Of a DNA stretch of 64,000 nt, positions 19,762 to 31,400 are shown one piece after another. Below the pieces are notes generated by a model. The model had not been told where the DNA came from. It did not search any database and worked only from the letters and a program-made list of their open reading frames with translations. Within the stretch, counting starts at the first letter, position 1; every line of letters starts with the position of its first letter. Made by a program: the position numbers and the translations under genes. Source of the DNA: Neonectria sp. B-13 (lineage: Eukaryota; Ascomycota; Sordariomycetes; Hypocreales; Nectriaceae); assembly GCA_002682825.1 (NCBI GenBank), contig NOKP01000043.1, forward strand, positions 1 to 64,000. The letters are read 5' to 3'.

Positions 19762-21966
19762 GCTGGGCAATCAGCATCCTCTCTTGCTGCAGGTCCTGTC
19801 CAGCCCGTCCCATCATGTGTCCAAAGTCGTCCACCAGCTGGTCCAGTTCAGCCTGTACCTCGGGTCAGGGGCGCCTGACTACCTCGTTCAGAGCTACCAG
19901 CGCCTGGGCCTGGGCTACTCGGAGCTGGGCTCGTTCGACCTGGGCTGCCTGAGCTGCCTGCCACCGCTCAGCGGCACGCACACCCGCAACGCGATCATTG
20001 AGCACCTGGGCATAGACGAAGATCCCCTCTGGCATAAGGAGCCCTCACTGATCGTTTGCCTGCGCTTGGCGGCGAACCCTGGCCATGGGCAAAGCTGCAG
20101 CAGCAGGGACATTGTCGGGTACAAGCGCGCCGTTCATGTACAGCACTCTTTGGTTGACGAAGGGGTCATCTTGGCGTCGGCGTGCATCATCTTCGGTAAC
20201 CTTGTCTAACATCTTGATTGCCAGAAGCTCTAGGTTCACATCAGGGTTCTTCTCTGCCACCAGCTTCCTAGCCTTAGCTTCAGCATTCTTAACCTCTTCT
20301 AAGTGTCTGTTCTTAGTGACATTAAACATTGGGCAGTTGCTGCTCTTACCCCCTCAGTTAGGGTCATTAAAGTATAAGTAGTCGTAAGACTTAGAGCAAA
20401 CATAGTATTGGGTATTCCTATATCCCTTATGTATATACTTTATCTTATTATAATCTAATTCCTTGATGGATGGAGTACTACCTATAAGAATAGTTAATAC
20501 TATTAGGGTTATTGATATTAGAGAGAAAGCTTATATTTATTATACTTTTAGATTATTGTAGCTATTATAACTTCCTTAATATCCTATCTCACTAGGATCC
20601 TATGCTTAAGGGCTACTTTCTTATAGGTCTTAGGAATATAAGTCTTAGCTTAGCAAAGATAGTAGTTAATCATTTGGTAAGTAGGGTTTTTACAGTGAAA
20701 TTCCTAGTTGAGCTTGATAGGTAGATATTCAGCTGCGTATAGGCAGAATGGATAAGTGGCTAGGTTCTTGATAGCAGTTATTCGGAGGACTACTTCCTGT
20801 TTAATTCGGTCTAAGGCGCTAATAAGCTTCTTATTGAGGAATTTGCCTTACTATGCATAAGAGAACCCTACCTTATAGCTATCAGTTAATATGTATGTTA
20901 ATTCATACTTAGAGAGGCTAATAAGCATCTTAGTGTTATAATGTATACAGTTAATGCAAAACCACTAGGAGTTGTTAGCTTATGCAAATAAACATATTGC
21001 AAAAGGCCTGACTTACATAGGAGGATGCTGCATTGCAACTGAGCAGGTGGTTCCTGGGAAACTCAGCGAAGTAGCACTAGCAATCCATCAACTGGCCATA
21101 AGACTTGGCCTCCTCATAATCCTTCCTTCTGGCCTCTTTAACCCTAAGGTGCTTCCGCTTCCTTATGTTCAGCAAGGCCTGGATCAATCTTATAGCATGA
21201 AATTCTTAGAGTATCTCCTTTTCGGCTCCATTGTTATACTTTTCAATGGTATTGTCAATGTTCTTAGGTCTGTATTGTGCTTCTTGGACAGTAGGGCGCT
21301 TCTTCTTCTTCTAAGGCTTAACAGCTTGATCTCCTTTGCGGATGATTTCGGAAAGGGCGAGATACGTTGGGATGAGGTTCAGACCGTGCTGTGTTAGGAG
21401 TTTTTGGACATCTTTGGAGTGGATGAGGGGGAAATCTCCAGTTATCAATTTCCTCCTACAAAAAGTTTAGCCTCCAAGAAGGTTCATGAGGGTGGTGTGT
21501 GACCAGCCAGGTCTGGGTTTTGGATCAAAAGCACTACAAGTACCTTGGTACGCAGGTGAGATGAAACCCGGATGCATAAACTTGCGGGCACATGTGCGGC
21601 TGGGGACCATGAGAGAGAGGGGGTAACATACATCATGGTAATTTCTTGATTGCTGCGAGCAATCTCTGTTCGAAGCGGGCTGCAATACTTGCGCTTTGCG
21701 TCAAAAACCTCGTCGTTGTCATCGTCGTTGCCATCGTCGTCGTCGGCGCGCTTCCGCTTGAGGGTGTTGGGCCGGGGACGTCTCGTGTACGAGGTTCCCT
21801 TGTCATTGAGATCGATGATGTGGTTTATGACAGCGTCGGGGTCATAGAGCAAGGGGGCAGCTACCATGGCGAGGTATGCAAGACAAATGTCAGGAAACAG
21901 AGCTGTGACAGCTTGGATGCAGCCATCTTGGATGATTGGGTCGGGCGTTTGCCCCTTGGTATCCAT
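19025..21966 (-). pseudogene. RBR-type (RNF216/TRIAD3-like) E3 ubiquitin ligase, decayed
   Basis: N-terminus from ATG 21966: AVTALFPDICLAYL and DPDAVINHIIDLNDKG, then an Asp-rich acidic stretch; an intron starts at about 21631 (GTATGT) and further exons follow to about 21050 (FPLIHSKDVQKLL, KEARRKDYEEAKSYGQL). The RING-IBR-RING core is at about 20340-21000. It is heavily RIP-mutated: zinc-ligand cysteines read Tyr (e.g. NPTYQMINYYL, AKTYIPKTYKK) and many stops occur. Sequence becomes clean again at SNCPMFNVTKNRHLEEV (about 20320) and runs to a polyQ-rich C-terminus ending at 19025. Two later in-frame stops are at 20045-20047 and 19865-19867. The family transfers ubiquitin through a RING2 cysteine, which cannot be found here. 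Non-functional. Confidence 0.75.
19700..19768 (-). repeat. CAG/CAA trinucleotide tract (polyglutamine)
   Basis: About 20 consecutive Gln codons (CAG/CAA on the minus strand) in the 3' part of the RBR ligase relic. The opposite strand reads as poly-Leu or poly-Cys, which produces large but spurious plus-strand ORFs across 19109-20209. Confidence 0.9.
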
Positions 21967-23682
21967 CGTTGGCTTCGAGCGATGGTTGTTTGGTTTATCA
22001 CCAGCACGCTTGTACTTGAAGGTATGCGCGAGGCGTTGAGGGATGTTGCAAGATGGTTTGGGTTCTCGATTGTCTTGTTCGTTTCCGTCGCTATTCTCAG
22101 GCTAGGACCGGTTAGAGAAGTGTGGGTGAAAAAGTTGAGAGATGCGGACGTCGGCCAGCCTCAAAATCCTTTTAGTACGCATGCTGAGTGAGGGCTGAGG
22201 GCGAGGTGAAGGACGGAGGAGCACGGACAGACACGCCGTGTGGCTGCTTCACAGCAAACGATAATAGGCAGATGTGGGGAGATAATAGAGGACGAATGGG
22301 AAGGATGCCATTATTAGCTGGTTGGCAGATATAGTTTGGGTGTGTGCTTGGGTGAATGGTTGGTTATCTGGCAGCTGGCCAAGTGATTGACGGCGCCGTC
22401 GCTAGCTGGCAACTTTGCGCAAAAGACCCGTTTAGCAGCCGGGAAAAGGACTCGTCGGAAGTCCTCGTACCCGCTGGTGTCGAAACTCTCCTCCGAATGG
22501 AGGGATAACACGGTTGGTTTGATGCAACAGCCCGATGGCGGAGCAAACTTGGACGAGGCATCCGAACATGCATGTTCGAGTGGTGCCTGACGGCTTCTGT
22601 CCCGCCTCCCCTCCCTTCTCCCCCTGAAATTTCAAGAATAGATAGATAGATATACTCACAGTCAACGAAAGTCGTTTACAAGATGGTTCGGATGGTTTTC
22701 TGATCCCTGTTTGGTGGATTCTGTTTGATGTTTGACGCTCGATGCTCGATATCAAAAGGCCCGTCCCACTCGCATCGGTCTAGGTACCTAGGATGGTGTT
22801 CCGGTCTTGATGATGACGTTTTCGTTGCTGTTGGAGAGAGAGGGAATACAGTCTCATAACAGGGAACACTTGTCTTGCCAGATGCCACTGGCGCCTTGAC
22901 CTTGTTTAGGGCATGAGCTGTCAACCTTCCCGTCTAAGCTACCTGGACGACCTAGATTTCAAAGCCAACCTCCAAAAAGGTAGGCAAGGAAAGCAAGACA
23001 CGGGCGGATTGGATGTTGCGGAATGCGCCTCCCAACTGCAGAACCAACCAACCTCCGATCCCGCGCACTCAACTTGAGGCACTTCTATTCACGTACAACC
23101 GTACGAAAATGCACGTTCCCGGGGTAAGATCCGGGAAGGGGGCGGCTTCGTTTCCCGTACAAAAGCGCCGTTCGAACAATAAAACGAACGGACCTTCAGC
23201 TCCGCATGTTCTGGCCGGCCCGGCCTGGGTCTGGAAGGGGGCCGTGTAGTGGTCTGATGCCGTCTGTATGTTTCGCTTCCAAGACACTGATAAACCTAAG
23301 CGAGGCGTATCTGCCAGCGAGAGAAGAAAATAAGACGTCGAAGCAATGAAGAATGACGCCGGCCCCGTTCACTGTTTGACTCTAGCCGCGGCGGCCGTGG
23401 GGGGCGGCTGCTTGTTTGCTACTGGAGGCTGCTGCGCAGGTGCGGCTGCGGCTGATGTGACGGATGCTGCAAAGTGGTGGAAGCCCGGGACAGGAACCCT
23501 GGGGGTTCGGGCCAATCAACGCGTCTCTCTCGTCGACTGCGTAAACCTAACTTGTCGTTTCACCTGAATGCAATGTCATCCACCACCCGACAGGGGTCCG
23601 TTACGCGGGAGCCAAAGTGTCGTTTCGACGAAAAGGACGCCGCGCATAAGGATGTAGGCAAACTTTCTGCAATATCGTGGGG
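21967..23682. other. Gene-free spacer
   Basis: Upstream DNA of the RBR ligase relic and beyond. Composition is normal (not RIP-like), with many short ORFs on both strands but none with a recognisable domain. No RNA gene seen. Confidence 0.4.
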
Positions 23683-24185
23683 TCTGGAAATGTTGAGATA
23701 TAAGGTCCACAGACAAGGAGGTACTTCGAACTGTAGGATTGTATCCAGACACCTAGAAGCGCCTTTTTATCTGTGGACCTTATATCTCAACGTTTTGTGA
23801 GACACAGCATCTTTACCCAATAGGAAGTACCACGATACGAGAGAGTTCGGTTTTGTAAGATTTAGTGAGGGGTTCATACTATCAAGTTTCACCCAATAGG
23901 AAGGACCACGATACGAGAGACTATTGAGGGGCGGGATGCCGAGGGTGGAATTTTCAACCGCCGCCTTCACAGTGAAGCCTATCGAGCGTCTTTGAGCTTC
24001 TATTTTGGGCACTAGCGTGTACCCGGCTCAGGTCGGCGCCGCATGACTTATTTGGAGTCCATTGCACAACGGTGAGCTCGTATTTCCGCATGATACAGTC
24101 CTATCAACTCTACTAAGGGACTCGCTGATAAACGAGACGGGGAATTCTCATAACAAGGGGCTATTAACATCCTGGCTCAAACTTG
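23683..24185 (-). repeat. Repeat A, copy 2 with perfect 22-bp foldback
   Basis: Reverse-complement counterpart of 4335-4855. Its end is a foldback: GTTGAGATATAAGGTCCACA at 23692-23711 (repeat continues two more bases) and the exact inverse ending at about 23791, enclosing about 56 bp. Outside it lie GGTCTGGAAAT and, inward, 76-79 bp tandem units (CGATACGAGAG near 23833 and 23912). About 85-90% identical to copy 1 by eye. Confidence 0.8.
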
Positions 24186-24647
24186 GAATCACCTAAAGAT
24201 GCTCTTGGTTTTCATCTGAAATTATATACAGCGGTAGGCATTAAAAGTCTTATCTTATACTAAAATCTAGACTAACTAATGAGGGAATAGGTTTACTAAA
24301 ATTGTATAAGGTTATTCCCTTCCTTCTTTATACTCATTTCCTCCCTCGAGCTTGAAAACAAGCTGTACATGCCTTATAATCCTCTCAATCCACTCTTGTA
24401 TACGATCTTGCAAGGGTTCCCTCCGCTATTTTTGGGTCTCTGACAGGGGTCGGGCTTGGCATAAGACAAGACTTTTGACGCCTACATCTGTACATCCGGA
24501 TGAGGCCTAGAGCACACTAGAAGGTGGGGTTCGCAACGCTCTCTCGAGTTCGCGACAGCTCGCAGGTATATATTGGGCCAAGTTTTCTCGGAGACTCTGC
24601 TTATCTGCTTATTGACTCATCGAGAACCAAAATTCAAGACCCTCAAA
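24186..24647 (+). promoter_or_regulatory. Upstream region of the GH5-like gene
   Basis: AT-rich to about 24300 (repeat-derived), then normal DNA. A TATA-like GGTATATATTGGG at about 24565-24577 lies some 75 bp before the ATG. The in-frame upstream start at 24573 is not used in the model because the signal peptide begins at 24648. Confidence 0.4.
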
Positions 24648-25859
24648 ATGCACTTGTCGTCTTTACTCGGCCCTGCGGCGCTTGCCCTTGCCTTCTTACC
24701 AGCCGTTCTCTCCGCGAACTCCTTTGCGGGCTCGAATCTCTACTATGCTGCCGGCTTGAACGCAGATCAGCAGACGACGCTCTTGAAGGGCCTTCAGGGC
24801 GCTGGCGTAAAGGTCCTACGCGTGTGGCTTGATGGTGAGACCTTCGACGTATACGGCAGACGGAGCTGATGAATAGGCCAATCGGGTAACGTCAAGGGTA
24901 CTCCCATCAACGACTTCAACGGTCTAGAGGGCGGCAGCCCCGGCAGCTGGGACGATACTGTCTTGAACCGCCTTGATGACTTCATGGCGAACGCGCATAG
25001 TTACGGCATCAAGCTGCTCATCTCCATTCACAGCTACAATGCTCTCGAATCGAACGCCGACTTCTACGGGAAGTGGTACGGCACAGGCTACTTCTACACC
25101 GATAGCAATGCCATTGGCTACTTCAGGAACCGCATCGCCCACGTACTTGCGCACGTGAACCCACACAACGGCAAGCCGTGGAGTCAGAGCTCCGAGTACA
25201 TCTTCGCTTTCGAGGCTCAGAACGAAGCCATGCATAATCAGGTGAGCCATGAATGAAGCTCTATATGTTGCGAGGAAGTTTACACGCACCTGATGACGCG
25301 ATCAACTGACCCGCATCAGGAAAACGTGGGTGCATTAGAGTCCTGGCAGTGCACCATGGCCCAATCGATTAAGGACAAGCTCAAGGGCAACACTGGCATC
25401 TTGGTCACAACTGGTGGCGGCGCTTGGCTTGATAACTCTCTGCTAGATCCCTACTTTAAGTGCTTGGCGCTAGATGTACTGGCCATCCATGCGTATGGCA
25501 TTGGCGACTTTGCGACCTCGGCGCTGCAGCCTTACGTGACCAAGGCCCAGAATGCCGGGAAGAAGCTAATCATGCAGGAGTGGGGTGCGTGCTACACTAC
25601 TGCTTCCAACAACAACTGTAACGGCGGCGGTCCGCTCGACTCCGGCACTCGTGACAACAATATCAAGTCGTGGGCTGCCAGCATTACCAAAGCTGGAATC
25701 CCGTGGTTCTACTGGCAGATCCTGCCCAATGAGGATCCGCACTGGGGATGGGACTATGAAGTCGGTATCAACGGCGTCAACTGGGGTGCCCTTCAGTCGG
25801 CTGGTCTCGCCGCCGGCCAGGCCCAGGCCGCTTTCGACTTTAGTCAGTGGCTGCTATAA
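24648..25859 (+). CDS. Secreted GH5-like glycoside hydrolase (mannanase/glucanase type)
   Basis: Exons 24648-24834, 24877-25241, 25320-25859 join in frame to 363 aa; introns of 42 and 78 nt are GT-AG. Residues 1-22 form a signal peptide (MHLSSLLGPAALALAF...). TIM-barrel GH5/clan A features: VLRVWLDG (strand 2), NSHPH-like SIHSYN, FEAQNEA with the probable acid/base Glu at about 179, and LIMQEWGA with the probable nucleophile Glu at about 271; WFYWQILPN near the C-terminus. The family cleaves beta-1,4-mannans or glucans outside the cell; the exact substrate is not readable. No carbohydrate-binding module. Intact, GC-rich, flanked by repeats A and D. Confidence 0.85.
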
Positions 25860-25865
25860 AGTGGC

Positions 25866-26050
25866 AATTATTGTCACTGTCACTGTCATCGTCACTATCA
25901 CTATTATCGTCATTGTTATTGTTATTAGGCTTTATGTCTAGATAGGCCTTTGTTGCTGGATGCTTCAAGTTCCCTATTCTACGTCGGACGAAGTCTAGGA
26001 CTTGTTGCTCGAGCTGAATAGACTGCTGTTTTGCCTGCCTCGTCTCTATC
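25866..26050. repeat. GTCACT/GTTATT microsatellite and spacer
   Basis: About 25866-25926 is an imperfect run of GTCACT, GTCATC and GTTATT units directly after the glycosidase stop codon. The remaining DNA to 26050 shows no gene. Confidence 0.7.
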
Positions 26051-26054
26051 CCCG

Positions 26055-26215
26055 TGTTATTGCCGCCCCAGAGGCGGCGAGCCACTGGAAATACGGCACT
26101 ACGTCTTGTAGCAAGGGCTTGTTGTTTTTCGCCGATCCAAGAGCGAGACGGGGTCTGGGTTGAACTAGATCACTATGTGGGTCATAACTTGCATATTCAT
26201 CCGGCCGTCATCTTT
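26055..26215 (+). repeat. Repeat D, copy 2
   Basis: Matches 4861-5020 in the same orientation with scattered substitutions and small indels. Non-coding. Confidence 0.75.
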
Positions 26216-26934
26216 GGTTGTCCAGAGCAGCTTGTAAACATCAGAAAAGCAGATAATAAAGAGACTTAATAAGAAACTAGTTGAACTCGCGGTAGGCTTT
26301 ATTATCGAGTGCCTAGAGGAACCCACCGGGTAGTTTTGACCTTGGAATGGCTGTATGAGAAGACTCCTCTATCAGCAAGGGGTAGAAGAGTTAACACACT
26401 CAGACAGCTGGGATGCCTGCATGCTTGACAGGCAGCATCGTGGCCAGCTTCTCGCAATCTGCTGCTATGTGGAATAACCCGGCTTCGGGAAGGCCGGACA
26501 TTACAGGAGCCTGACTCACCTGTTTCGCACCGCTTTTGGTTACATCTCTTGTCATGAAGGGATTCTTCGCCCGAATTTCAGATGCCAAGAAGTCAAATAA
26601 CCTCCGAGGCTCCGATTTGCGTTGCAGTCACCGGACGAGCAGAAACCTGAAATGACGCCAGACCCACCCCAGTGTTAGGTTTACAGTGTGGCCCTTGCCG
26701 GGCTTGCCGCTCTCCCCGTCACCAGTAACCTCCGACGTTCTCGAAGCCGGGTTATTCCAGATAATAAAAGGCGAACCTAAAAGCAGCCGTGGGAACAGTC
26801 ACAAGAAAGCTTCTATGAGTTCAATTCAAATTCATTTGGCTCTATCGACGTTGTGCCGCTGTTGTGATAGCTATTGTCTCAGTTTTTCAATCTCATAATA
26901 ACTTGTCTCAGTGGGAGAAGTCAATTCTTAGACG
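26216..26934. promoter_or_regulatory. Spacer and upstream region of the terpene cyclase
   Basis: No supported gene; a 62-codon minus ORF at 26400-26588 is not recognised. A TATA-like AGATAATAAAAGG near 26759-26771 lies about 165 bp before the terpene cyclase ATG. Confidence 0.35.
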
Positions 26935-28075
26935 ATGGATTTTGATTCCCCAAGCCCCGTCCGACTTGAGGATAATCTGGCCAAGGAACCAGAGCAACTT
27001 GCTTCTCTCGTTAAGCCAATCTGCACCCAGATGCTTTCTCAGTTGAACTACCAGGGCGTGCCACAACCAAAAGACGAAGCTGTTGCATCGTTGCGGGAGT
27101 GCATGCATAGGAGGGCAGTTCAAATCGGCGGCGTCCCCCTTGATACTCCTGTCTCTGTACAAGGATTTCGATTGGGCTAAACTGAAGGACTGGTCTGTTA
27201 ACAAACAGCGTCAACTTATTGAAGATAATGTGATTGCTGACAGCAGACAGCTGGCACACCCCGGCCATCCAGTTGAAGTCCAGGTATATGTCGGGCTGTT
27301 CACTTGGCTCATCATACAGTACGATGACATAGTGGGACAAAGCAACGAGATGGTAGAGGAGGCGTATCTTTTCCACCAGCGACTTTTTCAAGGCCATGCT
27401 CAGCCGAACAAGCTTCTCGAGGGGATCGCCACACTGCTCCGAGAGGCATATGATCATTTTGATCATGTAATGGCAAACATGTTACAGATCTCTGTCCTTA
27501 AGTTTCTGACGAGCAATTTGTTAGAGCACCATGATGGCTTTCGGAATATGCCTATTACACAAGCCGGCCAAATGTTTCCTCATTTCTATAGAAACATATC
27601 GGGTATGAGTATGGCTTATGCTGTATTCTGCTACCCTAAAGCATGTTATCCTGATATTGGGGCTTTTCTAGAGGCTATCCCGGAAATGGCTAAATTGATT
27701 GATAGTGCTAATGATGTTCTATCGTAAATAGCCCATTCCCTAGTTCTAAACAACGCTTTAACGCATGGCAGATTCTATAAAGAGGAGCTTGGGGGTGATA
27801 CGAGAAACTACATTCATAATCGTGCAAGGTGCACAGGGCAGCCGGTTCTTTCGGTCCTCGCTGATATGAGTAAGGAGACATTAGAGTCTGCAGAAAGGGT
27901 TCAAACAATTCTCAAGAACAGAGGCAAATATTTACAGTCTTGGAATGAGGGCGTTAGAGGGCGTTTGGCGATGCACACCACAAATCTTCGGTACAAACTC
28001 GAAGACTTGGGTCTAGGCGAGGAGCACCCTCTTGCTTCTTTTGAAGCCAAAATCGGTCCCGCCTTGAGCGCATGA
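26935..28075 (+). CDS. Class I sesquiterpene-cyclase-like protein (trichodiene-synthase type)
   Basis: Probable cyclisation of a prenyl diphosphate. Model: exons 26935-27175, 27225-27723, 27772-28075, 347 aa in frame. The second intron (48 nt, GTAAAT...CAG) is sound: it rebuilds the Mg-binding NSE motif NDVLSFYKEE. The first (27176-27224, 49 nt) would need a non-canonical GC-AG donor; otherwise there is a frameshift here. Aspartate-rich motif QYDDIVG, followed later by NYIHNRA and an LRY pair about 80 residues after the NSE motif, as in the family. VPLDTPVS and GLFTWLIIQYDD fit the helix C region. No partner tailoring genes adjoin it, so it is either a single-gene locus or an orphan. Confidence 0.72.
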
Positions 28076-28400
28076 ACAAATGCATATCCAGCCTCTACAT
28101 TTCGGTTTACAATTGGGTAGTTAAATGATGAAGCAGAAGAATAACAGTGCTGATAGGATATCATGGAGAGAATTGAAGATTTTGAGAAGACCGAGCCTGG
28201 AACCCTGGCTTCGCACGCTTGCATTCCTTAACCCCTCGCATCCTCAGCTATATGATAGAGGGTGACAGCGCACTACAAGCATGATTTTACCAAGCCTTTT
28301 TGAATCACCCAACACTAGAGGAGGCGAAATGGCTATCATGGTACACCGACTACTCAAATTTCTTCGGCCGAGCACGCGTTGGCGCGGGCTTTGCTGGATC
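28076..28400 (+). pseudogene. 5' part of an unknown gene cut by hAT element 2
   Basis: Plus-strand coding-like text just before the transposon: MIEGDSALQA, stop, FYQAFLNHPTLEEAK, WLSWYTDYSNFFGRARVGAG up to 28400. A TGA (about 28282) interrupts it, and a frame change seems needed further upstream (LKILRRPSLEPWLRTL reads in another frame). The reading resumes on the far side of the transposon (LVESIGVAKTFYNPS from about 31727). No family recognised. Confidence 0.45.
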
Positions 28401-31400
28401 CAGCGCTGCCGTCAAGTCAAGTTGACTTGAGTAAGTTTGGGCTCGCTGGCACTTAAGCACGTCAAGTTGAGGGATTCTGTCAAGTTAAGTAAGTCAAGTA
28501 GGACCTCCCAATAACTTGACTTACTTAAGACATTAGATATTTTTGGTGTTTTCTGCATTTTGCTATATTTTCTACTGTCGATGCAAAATGAAGCCGAAAC
28601 AGTGGCCTTTTTACGTTATGATCGTCATCTTTTGGTGTTTTGCTTCGGCTTACACGAGCCGGCCCGTGGCCCAGGCGCTGCCCGGATGAACCTCAGCAAA
28701 ATAGCCCGAGTCAACACATAGGAAAATTCTACCGATCTCGCGTTTTCGGCCCTCGGCTCCTACATCCTTACATCCTTCAATAACATCCTACTGCTACTAC
28801 AGCTCTGCCACGGTCAGTGCCGCCACAATTGATGCTATTCGCACTCTGACGCTTCATCTAGGCCGTCATGACGAAACCCGAGACCCCCTCGCCCTTTGAG
28901 ACGCCTCGGAGCACTCCAGAGAGCACCCCTACGCTGTCCGCCTTCGCCCTCCTTCGCCGCCAAGCGCAGGCACGCGAGACTGTGGCCCAGCAGCTTGACG
29001 AGCTATCAATTGAAGCTATACCTAATTACAACCGACGACATCTAATCGCTCCCGCGCCTCAATGTAAAGGGCCGGTCATATATACTGGAAGATTGGGCCC
29101 ATAAGAAGGGAGGGCGGCTACGGACGACTTGGATTAAGGACTACGGGGTCTTCTTACTCGAATTAAATCCCGATGGCACCACCAAGCCGGCGCAGTGGCT
29201 CTGCTGAACCTGTGACAAGATAGGGAGCCCTGTGCTCTTCCAACATCAAGCCTCAACCTCTGCTATAGTACATCTTAAAGAGTACATGTCCCTCCTTCAT
29301 CTTGGGCCTTACTGACAGTCCTAGTAAGCATAGGATCCTTCAAAGGTGACCCTACGACCCCGGTGACCCCTGATGCCTCCGATGACCATGATTCTGTCCT
29401 TGACCTTCAAGTGGCTGCCTCGAAGCGCCCCCGGCTCGAGCCCGTGACGAAAGCGAGGGCTGCGCATGCTAAAGAACTATGCCTAGCGTACATCATTAAT
29501 ACCAACCAGCCTTTCTCAACTTTCTCGAATAAATACATGAAGGAGCTGCTCAATCTGTTCGATCCGAGCTTAGCGGGTCAATTGGCCCTTGGGCGGACCT
29601 CTTTCCGCGAGGATCTGTCAAAGCTCTTCGAGAAGAGGAAGACAGAGATCCAGGCTGAATTACGGGCTGCCTTTTCAATAGTCCACCTATCCTTCGACCT
29701 CTGGACCTCTCCTAACCGGCAAGCGATGACTGCTGTATTCGGACATTACATTGATAAGAATCAACAGCAGCATAATCGCCTTCTTGCCCTCCGACGTCAA
29801 TCCGGTGCCCACGGCAGCGAGAACATCACCAAGGTGCTCAAGAAGGTCATCGATGAGTGGGAGCTCAATATAGAGCATGCTGTCATTATATCGGATAATG
29901 CAGTGAATAATGATACAACCCTGGAGGCTCTCTTCGAAGAATTGGACCTACTAATGGATGAGGATGAAGTCAAGGCCCACTGGATATGCTGTTTTGGTCA
30001 TATCTTGAACCTCATTGTCAAAGCCTTTCTCTTAGGCTTTATAGTTAATGCCTTTGATAATGACGTTAATGTAGGCAATGCTAAAGCTGACTTCTAGCAA
30101 TAGCATAAGAATAGCCCTATTGTAAAGCTTTATAACATTGTTAAATACATCCAGGTATTACTGTAGTAGTTAGAGGCATTAAGGGATATTGTAATACAGT
30201 TTAGAGCTGAATTTAACTTTAAAGACTCTACTACTAACCTTAAAGTTATTAATAATAATAAGACTAGGTGGAATTTAAGCTATCTGATGATTAAGTGAGC
30301 TATACAGAAGCAGTATAACATTATTAACTTCCTAGCTTAAGAGGTATATAAGGGTAGTAACCTCCCTTGTGAATATTATCTTAAACCTAATGATTAAAAG
30401 CTTCTAAATAAGATTATACATATCCTTAAGCCTCTATATGAATTAATAGTGTAGACATAAGGCAATAGCAAAAGCAGTAAACTTAGCAAGCTTTAGTAGG
30501 TTCTAATAGGGATAGAATACCTTCTTAAGTATCTTAAAGACTAAAAGCAGCATTATAACCCAATTACAGCTGAAATTATAGCTAATTTATAAGCATAAAG
30601 CTATATAGAATAGCCTACTAATAATAATACTATTTAGAGCCTATTATTATCTACTAATAGGTATAAAAGGTACTTAATCTAGTCTTACAACTTACTTACT
30701 TAGCTTAAAGGTTATAAAGTTAATATCTCTTATCCTAGCTATTGCCTTTAATAGTCTTAACAGTTATAATTTAATAAAGATACCTTATACAATCTACCTA
30801 ACTCTATATAAGACAAATATATTTACTCTTTTGCCTATAATATAAGGAAAAGGGAAGGTATTACTATTATTAAGTACTACTATATCTCTGCCTTAATCCA
30901 ATATGCTTAATCCAAGCTTAATACTTACTATATAAAGCTTACTAACTTATCCTTATTTATAGCCTCTATTATCCTATATCCTAAGTACTCTCTAATGTAT
31001 CTTAAAGATGTATAGAATATAGATTTCTAACTCTAATGGATTCATAATGCTAAAAGGGACCTTAAGGACTACTTTGAGTGTTAGTATACCTCTGATTGTA
31101 CTGTCTACACTGAGTAATCAAACCCCTCTGCCCCGCGAGGCCTTAAGCATGAGAAGAATCATTGGAAGGGTTAATTAGATGCTTAGAGGCGCTGGATGCT
31201 ACAGTAGCAGCAGCAGCCTAATACCTTACTTAAAGAGCTTGATAGATACTATAAGGCAAAGCTTAAGGTTATAGATGACCCTATTGGGTGGTGGTATAAG
31301 AAGAAGAGCGAATATCCAGCATTGTTATAGCTTGCCCTTGATATCTTAGCTATACTAGTGATGGCTGCTGACTGTGAGAGGGTCTTTAGTCTCTTGAAGC

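Noticed and set aside
19109..20209. 366-codon plus-strand ORF, Leu/Cys-rich
   Set aside because: It is the antisense of the polyQ-rich 3' part of the RBR ligase relic; the CAG repeats read as poly-Leu. No domain or start context.
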